NCBI GenBank assembly: GCA_030065615.1
Contig: JASJDR010000008.1
Span: 1-63,926 of the forward strand
Reading direction: 5' to 3'
DNA: 63,926 nucleotides
From: Xenococcus sp. MO_188.B8
GTDB lineage: Bacteria > Cyanobacteriota > Cyanobacteriia > Cyanobacteriales > Xenococcaceae
Of the stretch, positions 8,811 to 18,660 are shown in pieces (position 1 is the first letter of the stretch; each line of letters starts with the position of its first letter). The translations under genes and the position numbers were made by a program. A model generated the notes under the pieces. That model saw only the letters and a program-made list of their open reading frames with translations. It did no database searches and was not told the origin of the DNA.

Positions 8811-9788
8811 TCATTCGCTGATATATAGTTCTTTTTCGGCTAACCATTGGGGATTATACAGCCTTGATTGATATCTTCCGCCACCATCACAGAGAACTGT
8901 CACAATAGTGTGACCAGGGCCCATCTGTTTTGCTAAGACCAAAGCTGCACCAACATTAATACCGACCGACCCCCCCATAAATAAGCCATCTTTACGAAGT
9001 AACTGATAAACTACTCTAATACATTCTTGGTCATCAATTTGAATGGCATCATCAAAAGGAACATCTTGCATATTAGCAGTGATGCGACTGTTGCCAATCC
9101 CTTCAGTGATGGATCTTCCTTCGGGCTTGATTTCTCCTGTTTTGACATAACTATATAAACCACTGCCCATAGGATCAGCTACGACACATTTAATATCAGG
9201 ATTTTTTTCCTTGAGATACAAGGCAACTCCTGCATAAGTACCTCCTGTGCCAGTTGCCGCTGTCCAAGCGTCTATTTTGCCATCGGTTTGTTGCCAGATT
9301 TCGGCTCCTGTAGTTTCGTAATGCGCCTGACGATTGGCTAGATTATCAAATTGATTTGCCCAAATAGCATTATCCATTTCTTGTGCTAAACGTCCCGAGA
9401 CTTTGACATAGTTTTCAGGATTTTTGTATGGTACTGCGGGTACAGTGCGAACTTCTGCACCTAATGTTCTTAGGGTATCTATTTTTTCTTGAGACTGGGT
9501 TTCTGGGATGACGATGAGACATTTATAACCTTTGGCGTTGCAGATATGAGCTAAACCAATACCCGTATTCCCAGCTGTTCCTTCTACTACTGTACCACCT
9601 GGTTTAAGAAGTCCTTTTTTTTCCGCATCTTCAATAATATAAAGGGCTGCGCGATCTTTGACAGAACCTCCTGGGTTAAGAAATTCAGCTTTGCCGAGAA
9701 TTTCACATCCTGTTTCCTCACTAAAACTTTTGAGGCGAATTAGGGGAGTATTGCCAACTGTGCCTACGAAACCGTTTTTAATATCCAT
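8811..9788 (-). CDS. cysK: Cysteine synthase (O-acetylserine sulfhydrylase)
   Basis: This PLP fold type II enzyme makes cysteine from O-acetylserine and sulfide. The PLP lysine lies in PGGSVKDRAA (K44), the substrate loop in EGTAGNTGIGLA, and the PLP phosphate loop in GTGGTYAG. Length (325 aa) is normal. The ATG start precedes the usual VGNTPLIRL block. It is followed 21 bp later by dndE on the same strand; a sulfur-donor enzyme next to a DNA-sulfuration gene is suggestive. The 520-bp upstream region contains a small hairpin (CAATAG..CTATTG near 9879-9898) but no recognised operator. Confidence 0.93.
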   Translation of the reverse strand: MDIKNGFVGTVGNTPLIRLKSFSEETGCEILGKAEFLNPGGSVKDRAALYIIEDAEKKGLLKPGGTVVEGTAGNTGIGLAHICNAKGYKCLIVIPETQSQEKIDTLRTLGAEVRTVPAVPYKNPENYVKVSGRLAQEMDNAIWANQFDNLANRQAHYETTGAEIWQQTDGKIDAWTAATGTGGTYAGVALYLKEKNPDIKCVVADPMGSGLYSYVKTGEIKPEGRSITEGIGNSRITANMQDVPFDDAIQIDDQECIRVVYQLLRKDGLFMGGSVGINVGAALVLAKQMGPGHTIVTVLCDGGGRYQSRLYNPQWLAEKELYISE

Positions 9789-10310
9789 TCTCTATAGAAA
9801 TATTTCTTGATCTTTCTTAGATTACCGAAAAACGAAGCATGAAAGCCAGAGACTTCAGATAGGGGAATGAAAATCTTCAATAGAGAAAACCCTATTGCCC
9901 TAATAATAAGTAGTTTTTAAATTCAACATCAAATATTAAGCAAAATAAATGTAACATTATGTGCTATAAATTACAATAATAATGAATAACAAGATTATTT
10001 TATTCTGAATAGAATAGCTCAAGAAATCAAAATAAGTTACAATAGATACTTGTGTTTTTTGCTACCAATTAATGTTGGAAATTGATTCATAATTAATGTT
10101 AGGGATACCTGACTTATTAGAAGAATATTATATGTATATTATTTTACAGTTTGTTGTAGAGATAAACTATTAGCTAGAATCAAGCAATGGATGATAAATC
10201 ATTTTCTACTTTTGGGAATAGTAAGAAATAGGTATCTATGTAAAGTTTAAATGAAGTGATTACAATTACTAATTTTGTTGTTGTCATAAATTTTAGCTGA
10301 GAAACATATC
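9789..10310. other. 522-bp AT-rich region between divergent genes
   Basis: It holds the presumed promoters of cysK-dndE (minus) and the 112-aa gene (plus). Apart from a 6-bp hairpin near 9879-9898 I see no gene or RNA. Confidence 0.4.
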
Positions 10311-10649
10311 ATGTCTTATAACTTTGAAATTATTGGTGTTACATCTGTTTTAACGTTTTTTAACTATCAGCAACAGGTAGAAAATGATCCTCAACGGAGT
10401 AAAGCATATATCGGAAGCTATTTCTGTACTTTGGATGCGTTTATTGAGTCAACGGAAATGATTCCTCAGAAACCACAGTGGAATTGGGATGAAGTCATAG
10501 AAACTATGATTAATTTTTGGGTCAGTCATGAAGATGTGGTTAGACTATGGAAACAAGAGTTGGATAAGTCCCAAGATGATAATTTAATCATTGCTAGAGT
10601 AGCTAATGTAGAGGCTTTACGCCAAGAATTTGAACATCTATTTAATTAA
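10311..10649 (+). CDS. Hypothetical protein, 112 aa
   Basis: Starts MSYNFEIIGVTSVLTFFNYQ and ends EFEHLFN. It is soluble, acidic and aromatic-rich, with a likely helical second half (WNWDEVIETMINFWVSHEDVVRLWKQELD). There is no membrane segment or known motif. It looks like one of the small conserved cyanobacterial proteins, but I cannot name a family. Confidence 0.65.
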   Translation: MSYNFEIIGVTSVLTFFNYQQQVENDPQRSKAYIGSYFCTLDAFIESTEMIPQKPQWNWDEVIETMINFWVSHEDVVRLWKQELDKSQDDNLIIARVANVEALRQEFEHLFN

Positions 10650-10924
10650 ATCTCGTTACAAAAAAATTAGATATTTTCTTGAATCCAATGCGTAATAAAC
10701 CAATTTTGTTTCTGGTTTGCTGCCAGGACAATACGCTAGATTTACAGTAATATTAGCGATCGCATTGCTCATTGCTGTCTTTCTTGCAAATGTTTATTCA
10801 GTTACGTTTGAATTGTTAAATTTCTTGATAAGGAGATCGCGATTTCTTAAACAAAGAGCGCTATTAGTATTTTCAGGATTGTTAATTTGGAGGTTAAACT
10901 TTTTGTTTTCGATGGCCAAGGGAG

Positions 10925-11083
10925 TTAAACTTTTTTAGTTTGAAGGATAGTAATATTTTCATAGTTAAAAACAAACTCGCCGTAGTCAGCTACATCATCT
11001 AAGCCCATTAAATTGAGTAGTATTTCTAATACTAACCAAAACATCAATTTGAAGAATAACTTTTGCCACTGGGGAGATTTCAT
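10925..11083 (-). CDS. Small membrane protein, 52 aa
   Basis: ATG at 11083 to TAA at 10925 gives 52 residues beginning MKSPQWQKLFFKLMFWLVLE. A single hydrophobic helix (FWLVLEILLNLMGL) is followed by an acidic tail (DDVADYGEFVFNYENITI). It lies 94 bp downstream of the lipid-kinase gene on the same strand and may be cotranscribed with it. The clean amphipathic layout supports a real gene. The antisense plus-strand frame at 10717-10938 overlaps its end and is less convincing. Confidence 0.6.
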   Translation of the reverse strand: MKSPQWQKLFFKLMFWLVLEILLNLMGLDDVADYGEFVFNYENITILQTKKV

Positions 11084-11177
11084 TGTCTTCAATCAAACTT
11101 ATCTTCACTAACTAAATAGGTTGAAAGATAAGAAGAATATGCAGTAAAGTTCTATAAGACCTGAGACTGAAGGAGTT

Positions 11178-13208
11178 TCAAATCTCAATGTCCATCGTCT
11201 TTTGTTGCTGCTTAACTGATTTGCGAATATCTTGTAATCGGAGCAAAATAATACAGATACTCAGCCACAAGAAACCGACACTCCAACCTGTCAACACATC
11301 TAATGGCCAATGGATGCCCAAATAGAGACTGCTCAAACCAATCGCGCCTACTAAAAGAATTGTGCTGCCATAAATCCCCTGGGCGAATCTCGGAAAACGG
11401 ATAGCCAGAAAATAGGCGATCGCACCATAGATTACCGTTCCCTGAAGCACACTCTCATTAAAAAAGCTGTAGTTCTGTTCACTCATCAACAATGGCCAAA
11501 GATCTGGACGCGAACGATCAAAGAGTAACTTCAGCTCATAGTCAATGATCACAGCCCCGACACTGACAATAATAAACATGAGAACTTGCCAGTAGACACG
11601 TCGCGACCAGAGTAAGCTAACTGTAATCAGAAAAATCGGGACTACTATCTCGACATTATTCAGCAGGTTAATAGTGAGCATCACCTGATCCCACAGCGGG
11701 CTAGATAACTGCTGAATCTGCCATAAAATCAGGGTTTCAATAGTTTCGGTTTGAGCTGACAGTAACTCTGTTTTAATTTGCACAATGAGCCAGAGGGCAA
11801 AGGGGACTCCGACGAGTCCACTGAAGCCCAGAGCAGCAATCAGGGCTGACAAACTCGGAGAGACTCTTTGAGCCCAGAGAACCGCTATTTTTTCTACGGG
11901 GGAAGGACGGTGCTTGGCCGGAGCAAAGACAGTCAAGGCATTCGGAATACAGGCTACTTCTAGGGGTGTTGTGCCGACCATCTCCCCATCCACCACAATT
12001 TTTTGCGGGGATGAAGTGGTGAGCTTTAGTCGCTCTGCTCGGAAATGATAAAGGTTGGGCAGCTCGACCTTAGTCCTAATTAGGGCGGAACCATAGAGAT
12101 TCATCAAGTAGCGAGCTGTCTGTAACTTACTGGTGATGGTGGGTTGCAGAGCTTGCTTGGCCGTGATGATCGTAATATCCAACAAACCATCATCAAAAAC
12201 AACTTCCCCCACTCCCTGGGCCAGAACCGAGGTGGGAGGCGCTGAATTAGCTACTGTGACGGCAAATGCTTGAAATTGAGATACTACCCCGTCAATCTCT
12301 AGCTCGGTGGTAAATAATTCTTGCTGTCCCATTTGATCCCAACCTGCGATCAGATAAGCCAGCACGCCCCATTGGTTTTTCAGCTCTCGGCTAGCCTTGC
12401 CTACGGTTTCTGCTTCAAAACCGATTCCGGCCAACAAGGTCATTAGATGTTGATTACAATGGGCCGCATCCAGGTGACGGGTGGTACCCGCTATAATCAT
12501 TTGGCAGGCTCCTTCTACAGTTGTGGGAATCCCCAGAGACACTGATAGGGCATTTGCGGTTCCCCGGGGAATGATTCCCAAAGGAATACCCGTTCCCATC
12601 AACTGGCTAGCGACTAGGGATACGGTTCCATCACCACCGGAAGCAATAATTAAGTCTGGTTTAGCTGCGATCGCCTGCTGCGCTAGTTGGTCGGCATCTA
12701 CCTCCTTGCTGGTAAGGTGAATATGCAGATGTAACCAGGGAGAGAGGATTTGGCGAACCTTGAGCAAATCTTGGGTGGCATCCCGTTGTCCGGCGATCGG
12801 ATTAAAAATCAGATGGGCGACCCGACTTGGGATCAAGGAATTGATTATTGGATAAGCCGTGGCTAGATTGAAGGCAAAGGGAATGTTGCGCAAACTACAG
12901 AGGCGGGATAAATCGGTGATGTCTGGTTTTGAAGGAGCGCTCAGGGTTGGGTCAATGAGAAAGATCACCGCTAAGAAATTTTCAGAGTCGATTGCAGTCT
13001 CAAGTTGATTGAGTTCTAGGGACTGAATCGATAAATTGAATTGCTGAGGAAACTGGCTGGCAATTTGGGGTGGTGCCACTAGACGATAACGGCAGAGGAT
13101 ACTGTCATACTCCTGGACTAACTTCAGCAAGCTGGAGATCTGACTTTCGTGGGCCAGTAGCGCGATCGTTGCTAATAAATTGCTTTTTTCCAAGGATAAT
13201 CTCGCCAT
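11178..13208 (-). CDS. Diacylglycerol/sphingoid kinase-like protein fused to PAP2 domain
   Basis: Three parts are visible. Residues 1-125 resemble a methylglyoxal-synthase-like fold (TIALLAHESQISSLL.., VIFLIDP). Residues 130-430 are a YegS/BmrU/LCB5 lipid kinase with FNPIAGQ and the nucleotide loop GGDGT (191-195), then GTANALSVSL and VVDGEMV. Residues 450-665 are a multi-pass PAP2 phosphatase domain with KLLFDRSRPD (motif C1) and YLGIHWPLDVLTG (motif C3). The usual PSGH of motif C2 reads LQGT and the Arg of the SR pair in C3 is missing, so the phosphatase site looks damaged. The kinase would phosphorylate a membrane lipid. The fusion puts opposing lipid-phosphate activities in one chain. Confidence 0.85.
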   Translation of the reverse strand: MARLSLEKSNLLATIALLAHESQISSLLKLVQEYDSILCRYRLVAPPQIASQFPQQFNLSIQSLELNQLETAIDSENFLAVIFLIDPTLSAPSKPDITDLSRLCSLRNIPFAFNLATAYPIINSLIPSRVAHLIFNPIAGQRDATQDLLKVRQILSPWLHLHIHLTSKEVDADQLAQQAIAAKPDLIIASGGDGTVSLVASQLMGTGIPLGIIPRGTANALSVSLGIPTTVEGACQMIIAGTTRHLDAAHCNQHLMTLLAGIGFEAETVGKASRELKNQWGVLAYLIAGWDQMGQQELFTTELEIDGVVSQFQAFAVTVANSAPPTSVLAQGVGEVVFDDGLLDITIITAKQALQPTITSKLQTARYLMNLYGSALIRTKVELPNLYHFRAERLKLTTSSPQKIVVDGEMVGTTPLEVACIPNALTVFAPAKHRPSPVEKIAVLWAQRVSPSLSALIAALGFSGLVGVPFALWLIVQIKTELLSAQTETIETLILWQIQQLSSPLWDQVMLTINLLNNVEIVVPIFLITVSLLWSRRVYWQVLMFIIVSVGAVIIDYELKLLFDRSRPDLWPLLMSEQNYSFFNESVLQGTVIYGAIAYFLAIRFPRFAQGIYGSTILLVGAIGLSSLYLGIHWPLDVLTGWSVGFLWLSICIILLRLQDIRKSVKQQQKTMDIEI

Positions 13209-13824
13209 TTTAGATTGCTTGCAGATAGAGTTCGTAATTGCTTTGGCTCGGAGCTTGCTTGTGAGTGATGGGCAAATCTCCTAGGGTAAGCATATTGTTA
13301 ACCAGAGTTGATAAGAAGCAGCAATGATAATCTATTTGTCTAGTGAAAGATTGATTTATTTTTAGGCTACCCTGAAAGTATGAATTGTATAAGATGAACT
13401 ACGCTTCGCCTTTACAAAAATTCACGGACTTTTTCTCAAAAAAAATACTCTTCTAAAAATCTTGAAAATTCGGTCTTATCGAAATCGTCATCTTATATTT
13501 GGGTTAATAGCCAATCTAATTGTAGGTATTTATAATTAGGAAAATTGGTAGATTGTTTCTATTTTAAATCCCAAAAGTTGACATATAAATAGAACCTAAT
13601 TATACCACAAAATATTTATACAAGAATTCTTTACGTTTCAATCTGTATCAAATTAGTACAATTAAATACAATTTAATTCGAATTTTAATACAATCTAATT
13701 TCTCTCAGACGTAATATGATATTGGGACTAAAGTAATCGCAACTTATTATTATTAGCTAATTAATCAGTCAAAGTTACTTTAAGACTCATCGTTCACGGA
13801 GTTAAGAGAAAAAAAGTATTAGTT
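13209..13824. other. 616-bp AT-rich intergenic region
   Basis: It is the leader of the divergent lipid-kinase (minus) and RTX-like (plus) genes. It is unusually AT-rich at 13500-13700. No gene or clear hairpin is seen. Confidence 0.4.
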
Positions 13825-14370
13825 ATGCCGATAATTTTTGACATTTTTGATTCAGCCATTCTTGGTCGTGACATTATCTCTGGAACAGACGGTAACGATT
13901 TCTTAACTGGAACCCCTAGTAATGAAATCATAAATGGAGATAATGGTGACGATATCATTGCTGGCGGCGGCGGTGATGACATTATCAACGGGGATAATGG
14001 CAACGATACCTTAACTGGTGCAACTATCTTACAGGACGCGAGTGGAAACTTATTTATGGCGTCAGATGAGACAGGACAAGATACTTTAGTAGGGGATTCT
14101 GGGATAGAGATATTCGCTCTAGGGGGAATATCTCAAGATGGAACGCAGATATTTATTCATTACGATCAGGCAGGGGATAGTGACTATGCCATAATCGAGG
14201 ATTTTAAAGCTGGTCAAGATAAGCTCTTTTTGGCTCCAGGAAATTATACTCTGGCTCCTGTAGCATTTTTTGATAATAATACTGGACTATATTCCGATGG
14301 AGACCTAATTGCAATTATTGATAGTTTTGGTCCTTTGGACTTAGCCAGAGATGCCATTATTGACAGCTAA
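13825..14370 (+). CDS. RTX-like calcium-binding repeat protein
   Basis: This 181-aa protein has hemolysin-type nonapeptides in its N-terminal half (GTDGNDFLTG, NGDNGDDIIAGGGGDD, NGDNGNDTLTG), which bind calcium in a parallel beta roll. Its C-terminal half follows the serralysin-like pattern (IIEDFKAGQDKLFL, IDSFGPLDL). Such proteins usually leave the cell by type I secretion with an uncleaved C-terminal signal. No catalytic domain is present and no secretion gene is adjacent. It probably acts as a small extracellular or surface-associated protein; that is inference. Confidence 0.8.
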   Translation: MPIIFDIFDSAILGRDIISGTDGNDFLTGTPSNEIINGDNGDDIIAGGGGDDIINGDNGNDTLTGATILQDASGNLFMASDETGQDTLVGDSGIEIFALGGISQDGTQIFIHYDQAGDSDYAIIEDFKAGQDKLFLAPGNYTLAPVAFFDNNTGLYSDGDLIAIIDSFGPLDLARDAIIDS

Positions 14371-14675
14371 CCAAGTTAAAACCCCTTAATTTACTGTCTT
14401 ACTTCATTAATCAACTATTGTGACCGTTAGTATTTGTTTTCGGAGTTGATTTTTAAGCGGTAGATGTTCGCACCAACTTTTTTGTAATCTGTAAATACTT
14501 ATTTAGTATTTAAAGGTATTTTTACAAAACATATTTCCTTGACTCCAAGTTATGAGATTATTGGATGTCTAATAGCTTGGTTTTTCTTTATCAAGAGAAA
14601 AAGGTTTACAAAAATTCTAATTAAAAAAAAAGAATCTGAAGCAAAATCTATAGCAATTTTGTATCTGGTGAAGTG

Positions 14676-16850
14676 ATGAATAACAAACTAAAGCGTTTGG
14701 GTTTATCTGAGTTGACTTTAATAGGTTTGGCTGCAGGAATTTTCTGTGGCTTGTTTTTTGGAGAACAAGCATCAAGATTAAACATCTTTGGCGATATCTA
14801 TGTCAGACTTCTCCAAATGACGGTATTGCCTTATATCTTTTTCTCCCTGATTGCCAACATTGGCCAGTTGAATATTGAGCAAGCTAAATTGTTGGCTAAA
14901 AGAGCTGGAACAGTTCTGTTACTTTTGTGGGGAATTGGCATCGTAATAATTATCACCATGCCTTTAGCATTACCACCACAACTATCAGCTTCATTTTTTA
15001 GCAGCAGCATTTTTGAACCACCACAAAAAGTTAATCTTGTTAAGCTGTTTATCCCCTCTAATATCTTTACTGCTCTGGGGGAAAATATTGTTCCATCTAT
15101 TGTATTTTTCAGCATTTTTACAGGAATTGCTTTAACTGAAATTCAACAAAAAGAATTAGTAATTAAACTATTTAAAGCTCTAGAACAAACTATGGCCAAA
15201 GTAACCAGTATTTTGGCCGCGGTTGCTCCTATTGGGGTATTTGCTATTACCGCTAATGCTGCCGGGACAATGAAACTTGAGGAACTTGGTCGGCTTCAAG
15301 GTTATCTGATTATTTATCTCATTGCTTTTTTGTTGCTTACTTTTTGGGTTTTACCAGGTTTAGTAGCGGCATTAACACCTTTTAAATTTGCAGAAGTTAT
15401 CCAAATTTCTAGAACACCTCTGGTTATTGGGTTTTCAACAGGAAATGCTTTAGTAGTTTTGCCCCTAATTATTGAAGAAGTTAAAAAATTATTCAAAAAA
15501 TATAACATCCAAAATAAAGAAGCTATCGATATGACTCAAGTGGTTGTGCCTCTGGCATATCCCTTTCCTAGTCTAGGCAAAATGTTAATGATGCTGTTTG
15601 TTCCCTTTGCCGCTTGGTATGTGGGCGAACCAATGGGCTTGCCTGATTATGGAGTCTATATCGCAGCAGGCTTTCCCAGCTTTTTTGGCAGTGCTGCTAT
15701 TGCCATTCCTTTTTCTCTCGATCTGCTGAGGATTCCAGCGGATATGTTTCAATTATTTTTAGCAACCAGTATTCTTGCCAATAATGTTGGTGAATGTCTA
15801 ACGGTTATGCACCTAATGGCATTAAGTTTATTGGTTGCTTGTGCCTCAAGTAGAAATGTGCGACTGCGCTGGAAACGAGTTGGGATTGTTTTAGTTACGG
15901 CAGTTTTATTAACAGGAATTTTTTTGCTTGGGACTCGTGTTTATCTTGGCAAAACCTCTGAAGGAAGTTACAAAAAAGATGAAATAGTTGCCAGTTTGCA
16001 ATTAATTGGCAATCCAGTTCCTCACGTTATTGTCGAACCTAGTCCCAATCCTGATCCTTTACTACCAGGAGAGACGATGACAGAAAGGGTGCGACGGCGG
16101 GACATACTTCGAGTTGGCTTCGATCCTGATAACCTACCTTGGTCTTTTTTCAATGCTCAACAACAGTTAGTAGGATTTGATATTAACATGGCCTTTAATT
16201 TTGCCAAAGATTCTGGCATTGACAAAATAGAATTTGTACCATTTCAAGCTTCTTCTTTAGTGAAACAGATGGAGGAAGACCATTTCGATATTGCCATGTC
16301 AGGAATTGTGGGAACAGTTGAGCGATCTATCCAATTGCAACTAACACGTCCTTACCTTTACATCAACTTAGCGTTAGTTGTCCCAGACTATAAAGTTAAT
16401 CAGTTTGCGACTTTAGAGTCAATTCAGGTTATGAGAAACTTGAGGATTGGCGTTGATGATCGGGAATCTCTAACTAGGAAAGTTGCTTCTTTAATGCCTA
16501 ATGTGGAGTTTGTCGTTCTTGAATCTGATCGAGATTTTTTTGAAGGTGCAGAAACAGGAAAAAATCTAGATGCTTTGCTTATTAGTGCTGAAGAGGGTTC
16601 AGCTTGGACGCTTCTTTATCCTAATTTTCAAGTGGTCACTCCTTTTACACCTCAAATTGCCCTGCCTTTAGTCTATCCATTTCAAGCAAATGACCAAAAA
16701 GCAGATGAAATATTGGATGACTGGATAGAATTTAGAAAAAATGATGGAACCATACAAGTTGGCTATGATTACTGGATTTTAGGAAAAGGAACGAAACCAA
16801 AGCAACCTCGTTGGAGTATTCTGCGTAATGTATTACGTTGGATAGATTAA
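14676..16850 (+). CDS. Dicarboxylate/amino acid:cation symporter fused to solute-binding domain
   Basis: Residues 1-420 are a DAACS (SDF/GltP-family) symporter with about 8 membrane segments and two re-entrant loops. Landmarks include LPYIFFSLIANIGQL and LVIGFSTGNALVVLPLI, where the family serine-rich hairpin would lie. A last helix (about 405-425) leads into a periplasmic linker and a type 3 solute-binding domain (about 470-700; RRDILRVGFDPDNLPWSFFN, VGFDINMAFNFAKDSG, FDIAMSGIVGTVERS). SBP_bac_3 domains normally serve ABC transporters for amino acids. Here one is tethered to a secondary carrier and may feed or gate it. ATG at 14676 is preferred over GTG at 14673. Confidence 0.88.
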   Translation: MNNKLKRLGLSELTLIGLAAGIFCGLFFGEQASRLNIFGDIYVRLLQMTVLPYIFFSLIANIGQLNIEQAKLLAKRAGTVLLLLWGIGIVIIITMPLALPPQLSASFFSSSIFEPPQKVNLVKLFIPSNIFTALGENIVPSIVFFSIFTGIALTEIQQKELVIKLFKALEQTMAKVTSILAAVAPIGVFAITANAAGTMKLEELGRLQGYLIIYLIAFLLLTFWVLPGLVAALTPFKFAEVIQISRTPLVIGFSTGNALVVLPLIIEEVKKLFKKYNIQNKEAIDMTQVVVPLAYPFPSLGKMLMMLFVPFAAWYVGEPMGLPDYGVYIAAGFPSFFGSAAIAIPFSLDLLRIPADMFQLFLATSILANNVGECLTVMHLMALSLLVACASSRNVRLRWKRVGIVLVTAVLLTGIFLLGTRVYLGKTSEGSYKKDEIVASLQLIGNPVPHVIVEPSPNPDPLLPGETMTERVRRRDILRVGFDPDNLPWSFFNAQQQLVGFDINMAFNFAKDSGIDKIEFVPFQASSLVKQMEEDHFDIAMSGIVGTVERSIQLQLTRPYLYINLALVVPDYKVNQFATLESIQVMRNLRIGVDDRESLTRKVASLMPNVEFVVLESDRDFFEGAETGKNLDALLISAEEGSAWTLLYPNFQVVTPFTPQIALPLVYPFQANDQKADEILDDWIEFRKNDGTIQVGYDYWILGKGTKPKQPRWSILRNVLRWID

Positions 16851-17164
16851 TTTTATTGTCGATAATCTACTGGATGTTAGTCCAGCCAGAACCTAACTCT
16901 ACCTATTCGAGCCGTCTATGGAACTAGCAGAGCAATAAATACCAGATATAAGTAGTCACAAAAAATTAATTACACATTTTTAAAATAAGATTCCTTACTC
17001 TTTAGGGATTACAGAAGATAAGATTAGGTAATTAATTATGCTTAGGTACTTACTAAAGTTACTTTTGTTATTTTCTCAACTTTGTACTTTTTCTAGAAGA
17101 TTTTTCCTTTCATATCTGCTCATTTTGGCAGTAAAATTATAATCGAATCACTTATCAATGACAT
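16851..17164. other. 314-bp intergenic region
   Basis: A small hairpin (CTGGA..TCCAG near 16869-16884) follows the symporter fusion and could help end its transcript. A 34-codon hydrophobic frame at 17038-17142 has no supporting signal. Nothing else is seen. Confidence 0.35.
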
Positions 17165-18241
17165 ATGTTTTTGCTTAAATGGCTCAAACAAAATCTCCAG
17201 CAATCTTGGCAAAACCTCACCCAAGATTGGCAGCTGTTGCGAGAAGCTCCTCTTCCAGCTAGGGAATTAAATCAGACTTTTTTACAAGCATCACTTCCAA
17301 CTTTTAGCTTCTATCTACTGCTATCTTTGGCAGCAGCGATCGCTACTTTTGGCTTATTAACTAATAGTGCTGCAACAATTATCGGTGCGATGATTATTGC
17401 TCCGCTGATGAATCCCATTATGACCCTAGCTTATGCTCTGGTGGTTTTAACCCCACGCCTTCTCAGACGAGCCATTTTCACTCTTATAACAGGAGTTATT
17501 TTAGTCATTGTCATTGCCTACTCAACCACTGAGTTGCTGGGTTTAGGGCTAGTAGGTTCGGAAATTCTAGCTCGAACTCAGCCCAATTCTCTGGATTTAG
17601 GGGTAGCAGTGGCAGCGGGGACAGCTGCTGCTTTTGCAAATACTCGTCGCAGTATTGCTAACGCCCTTCCTGGAGTGGCTATCTCTGTAGCCTTAGTTCC
17701 GCCGTTAAGCGTAGTGGGGATTGGCTTGTGTTTAGGCGAATTGGGAACTCAATTTGCTGCATCTAAAGGCGTAGAATCAAGCATAGCAGCAGGTTCATTC
17801 CTGCTATTTGCGACGAACTTAGCTGGAATTATCTTCAGTGGCAGTTTAGTTTTTCTGTTTCAAGGATACGGTAGCCTCAAAAAGGCAACCATTGGCTTAA
17901 TTGTATCCTTGTTAAGTTTATCAATCTTGCTCCAACCTCTGGGCTTTTCTCTCAGAGAGCTTTATTGGAAGTCGGTTACATTTCGCACCCTATTTAAATT
18001 GAGACAAAACCGACCGAATCTCTTTCTAGGTACGTCCAAATTAAATTCTTTCAACACTTGGTATGGAAAAGATAACATAGTATACGTTGAATTGGACATG
18101 GAATTGCCACTGGACAACATAGCCAATATTCAGAAAAAAATCGATATACTTTCTCAGGAGATAAGCAAAGAACTTAAACAACCTGTCAAAGTCAAGATAA
18201 ATTTAGATACTTTTCAGCAATTGGAAAGTCAACTCGACTAG
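17165..18241 (+). CDS. DUF389 membrane protein
   Basis: This 358-aa protein has a cytoplasmic N-terminus, five to six membrane segments (about 40-275), and a soluble C-terminal domain (about 290-358). The DUF389 core is clear: SAATIIGAMIIAPLMNPIM, then ANTRRSIANALPGVAISVALVPPLSVVGIGL. The biochemical function of the family is not established; transport is likely. It may be downstream of the symporter fusion in the same direction, but a 314-bp gap makes a shared transcript uncertain. It ends at a strong terminator hairpin. Confidence 0.88.
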   Translation: MFLLKWLKQNLQQSWQNLTQDWQLLREAPLPARELNQTFLQASLPTFSFYLLLSLAAAIATFGLLTNSAATIIGAMIIAPLMNPIMTLAYALVVLTPRLLRRAIFTLITGVILVIVIAYSTTELLGLGLVGSEILARTQPNSLDLGVAVAAGTAAAFANTRRSIANALPGVAISVALVPPLSVVGIGLCLGELGTQFAASKGVESSIAAGSFLLFATNLAGIIFSGSLVFLFQGYGSLKKATIGLIVSLLSLSILLQPLGFSLRELYWKSVTFRTLFKLRQNRPNLFLGTSKLNSFNTWYGKDNIVYVELDMELPLDNIANIQKKIDILSQEISKELKQPVKVKINLDTFQQLESQLD

Positions 18242-18267
18242 AAAACCAATTCAGTAAATGGTTTTTT
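18242..18267 (+). terminator. Rho-independent terminator after DUF389 gene
   Basis: AAAACCA (18242-18248) pairs with TGGTTTT (18259-18265), with more T residues to 18267. It starts directly after the stop codon. Confidence 0.65.
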
Positions 18268-18660
18268 GTATTGCAAAGTGAAACATTCAACAGCAGCAAA
18301 TAGACCTACGGCTTTAAGTCCCTTTTGTTTATATTCCATTGATTTGAGCTGAATTATGTCTAAAATATGTCAAGTTACTCGGTTTTAGGCATTTTCTGCC
18401 ACGATAATAATAATGAAATATATTTAGCTTCAGGTAAATCACAGATTAAGGGAAGGTAAACAAAAAAATAAGTAATAGGTAATAGTAAATAGAGAGATTT
18501 GTGATGGCTAATCAGCAAAAAAAGAACCCTGCTTGAGGGCAAAGTATATGTCAATTATTGCCAATCCTATAGTCATCTACAAGATTATTTGTTGGGATTA
18601 AGCTTAGGTTATTTTTAAGAAAGCTCATAGCTGATAGAAAAAATTCTTGACGAGCTTCAA
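18268..18660. other. 393-bp intergenic region
   Basis: It lies between convergent genes. Low-complexity text (aagtaataggtaatag) occurs near 18470-18490. No gene is seen. Confidence 0.35.

Noticed and set aside
10717..10938. Plus-strand hydrophobic ORF of 73 codons (TTG start)
   Set aside because: No good start or ribosome site, no recognised family, and its end overlaps the better-supported 52-aa gene on the other strand. It may be a gene fragment.
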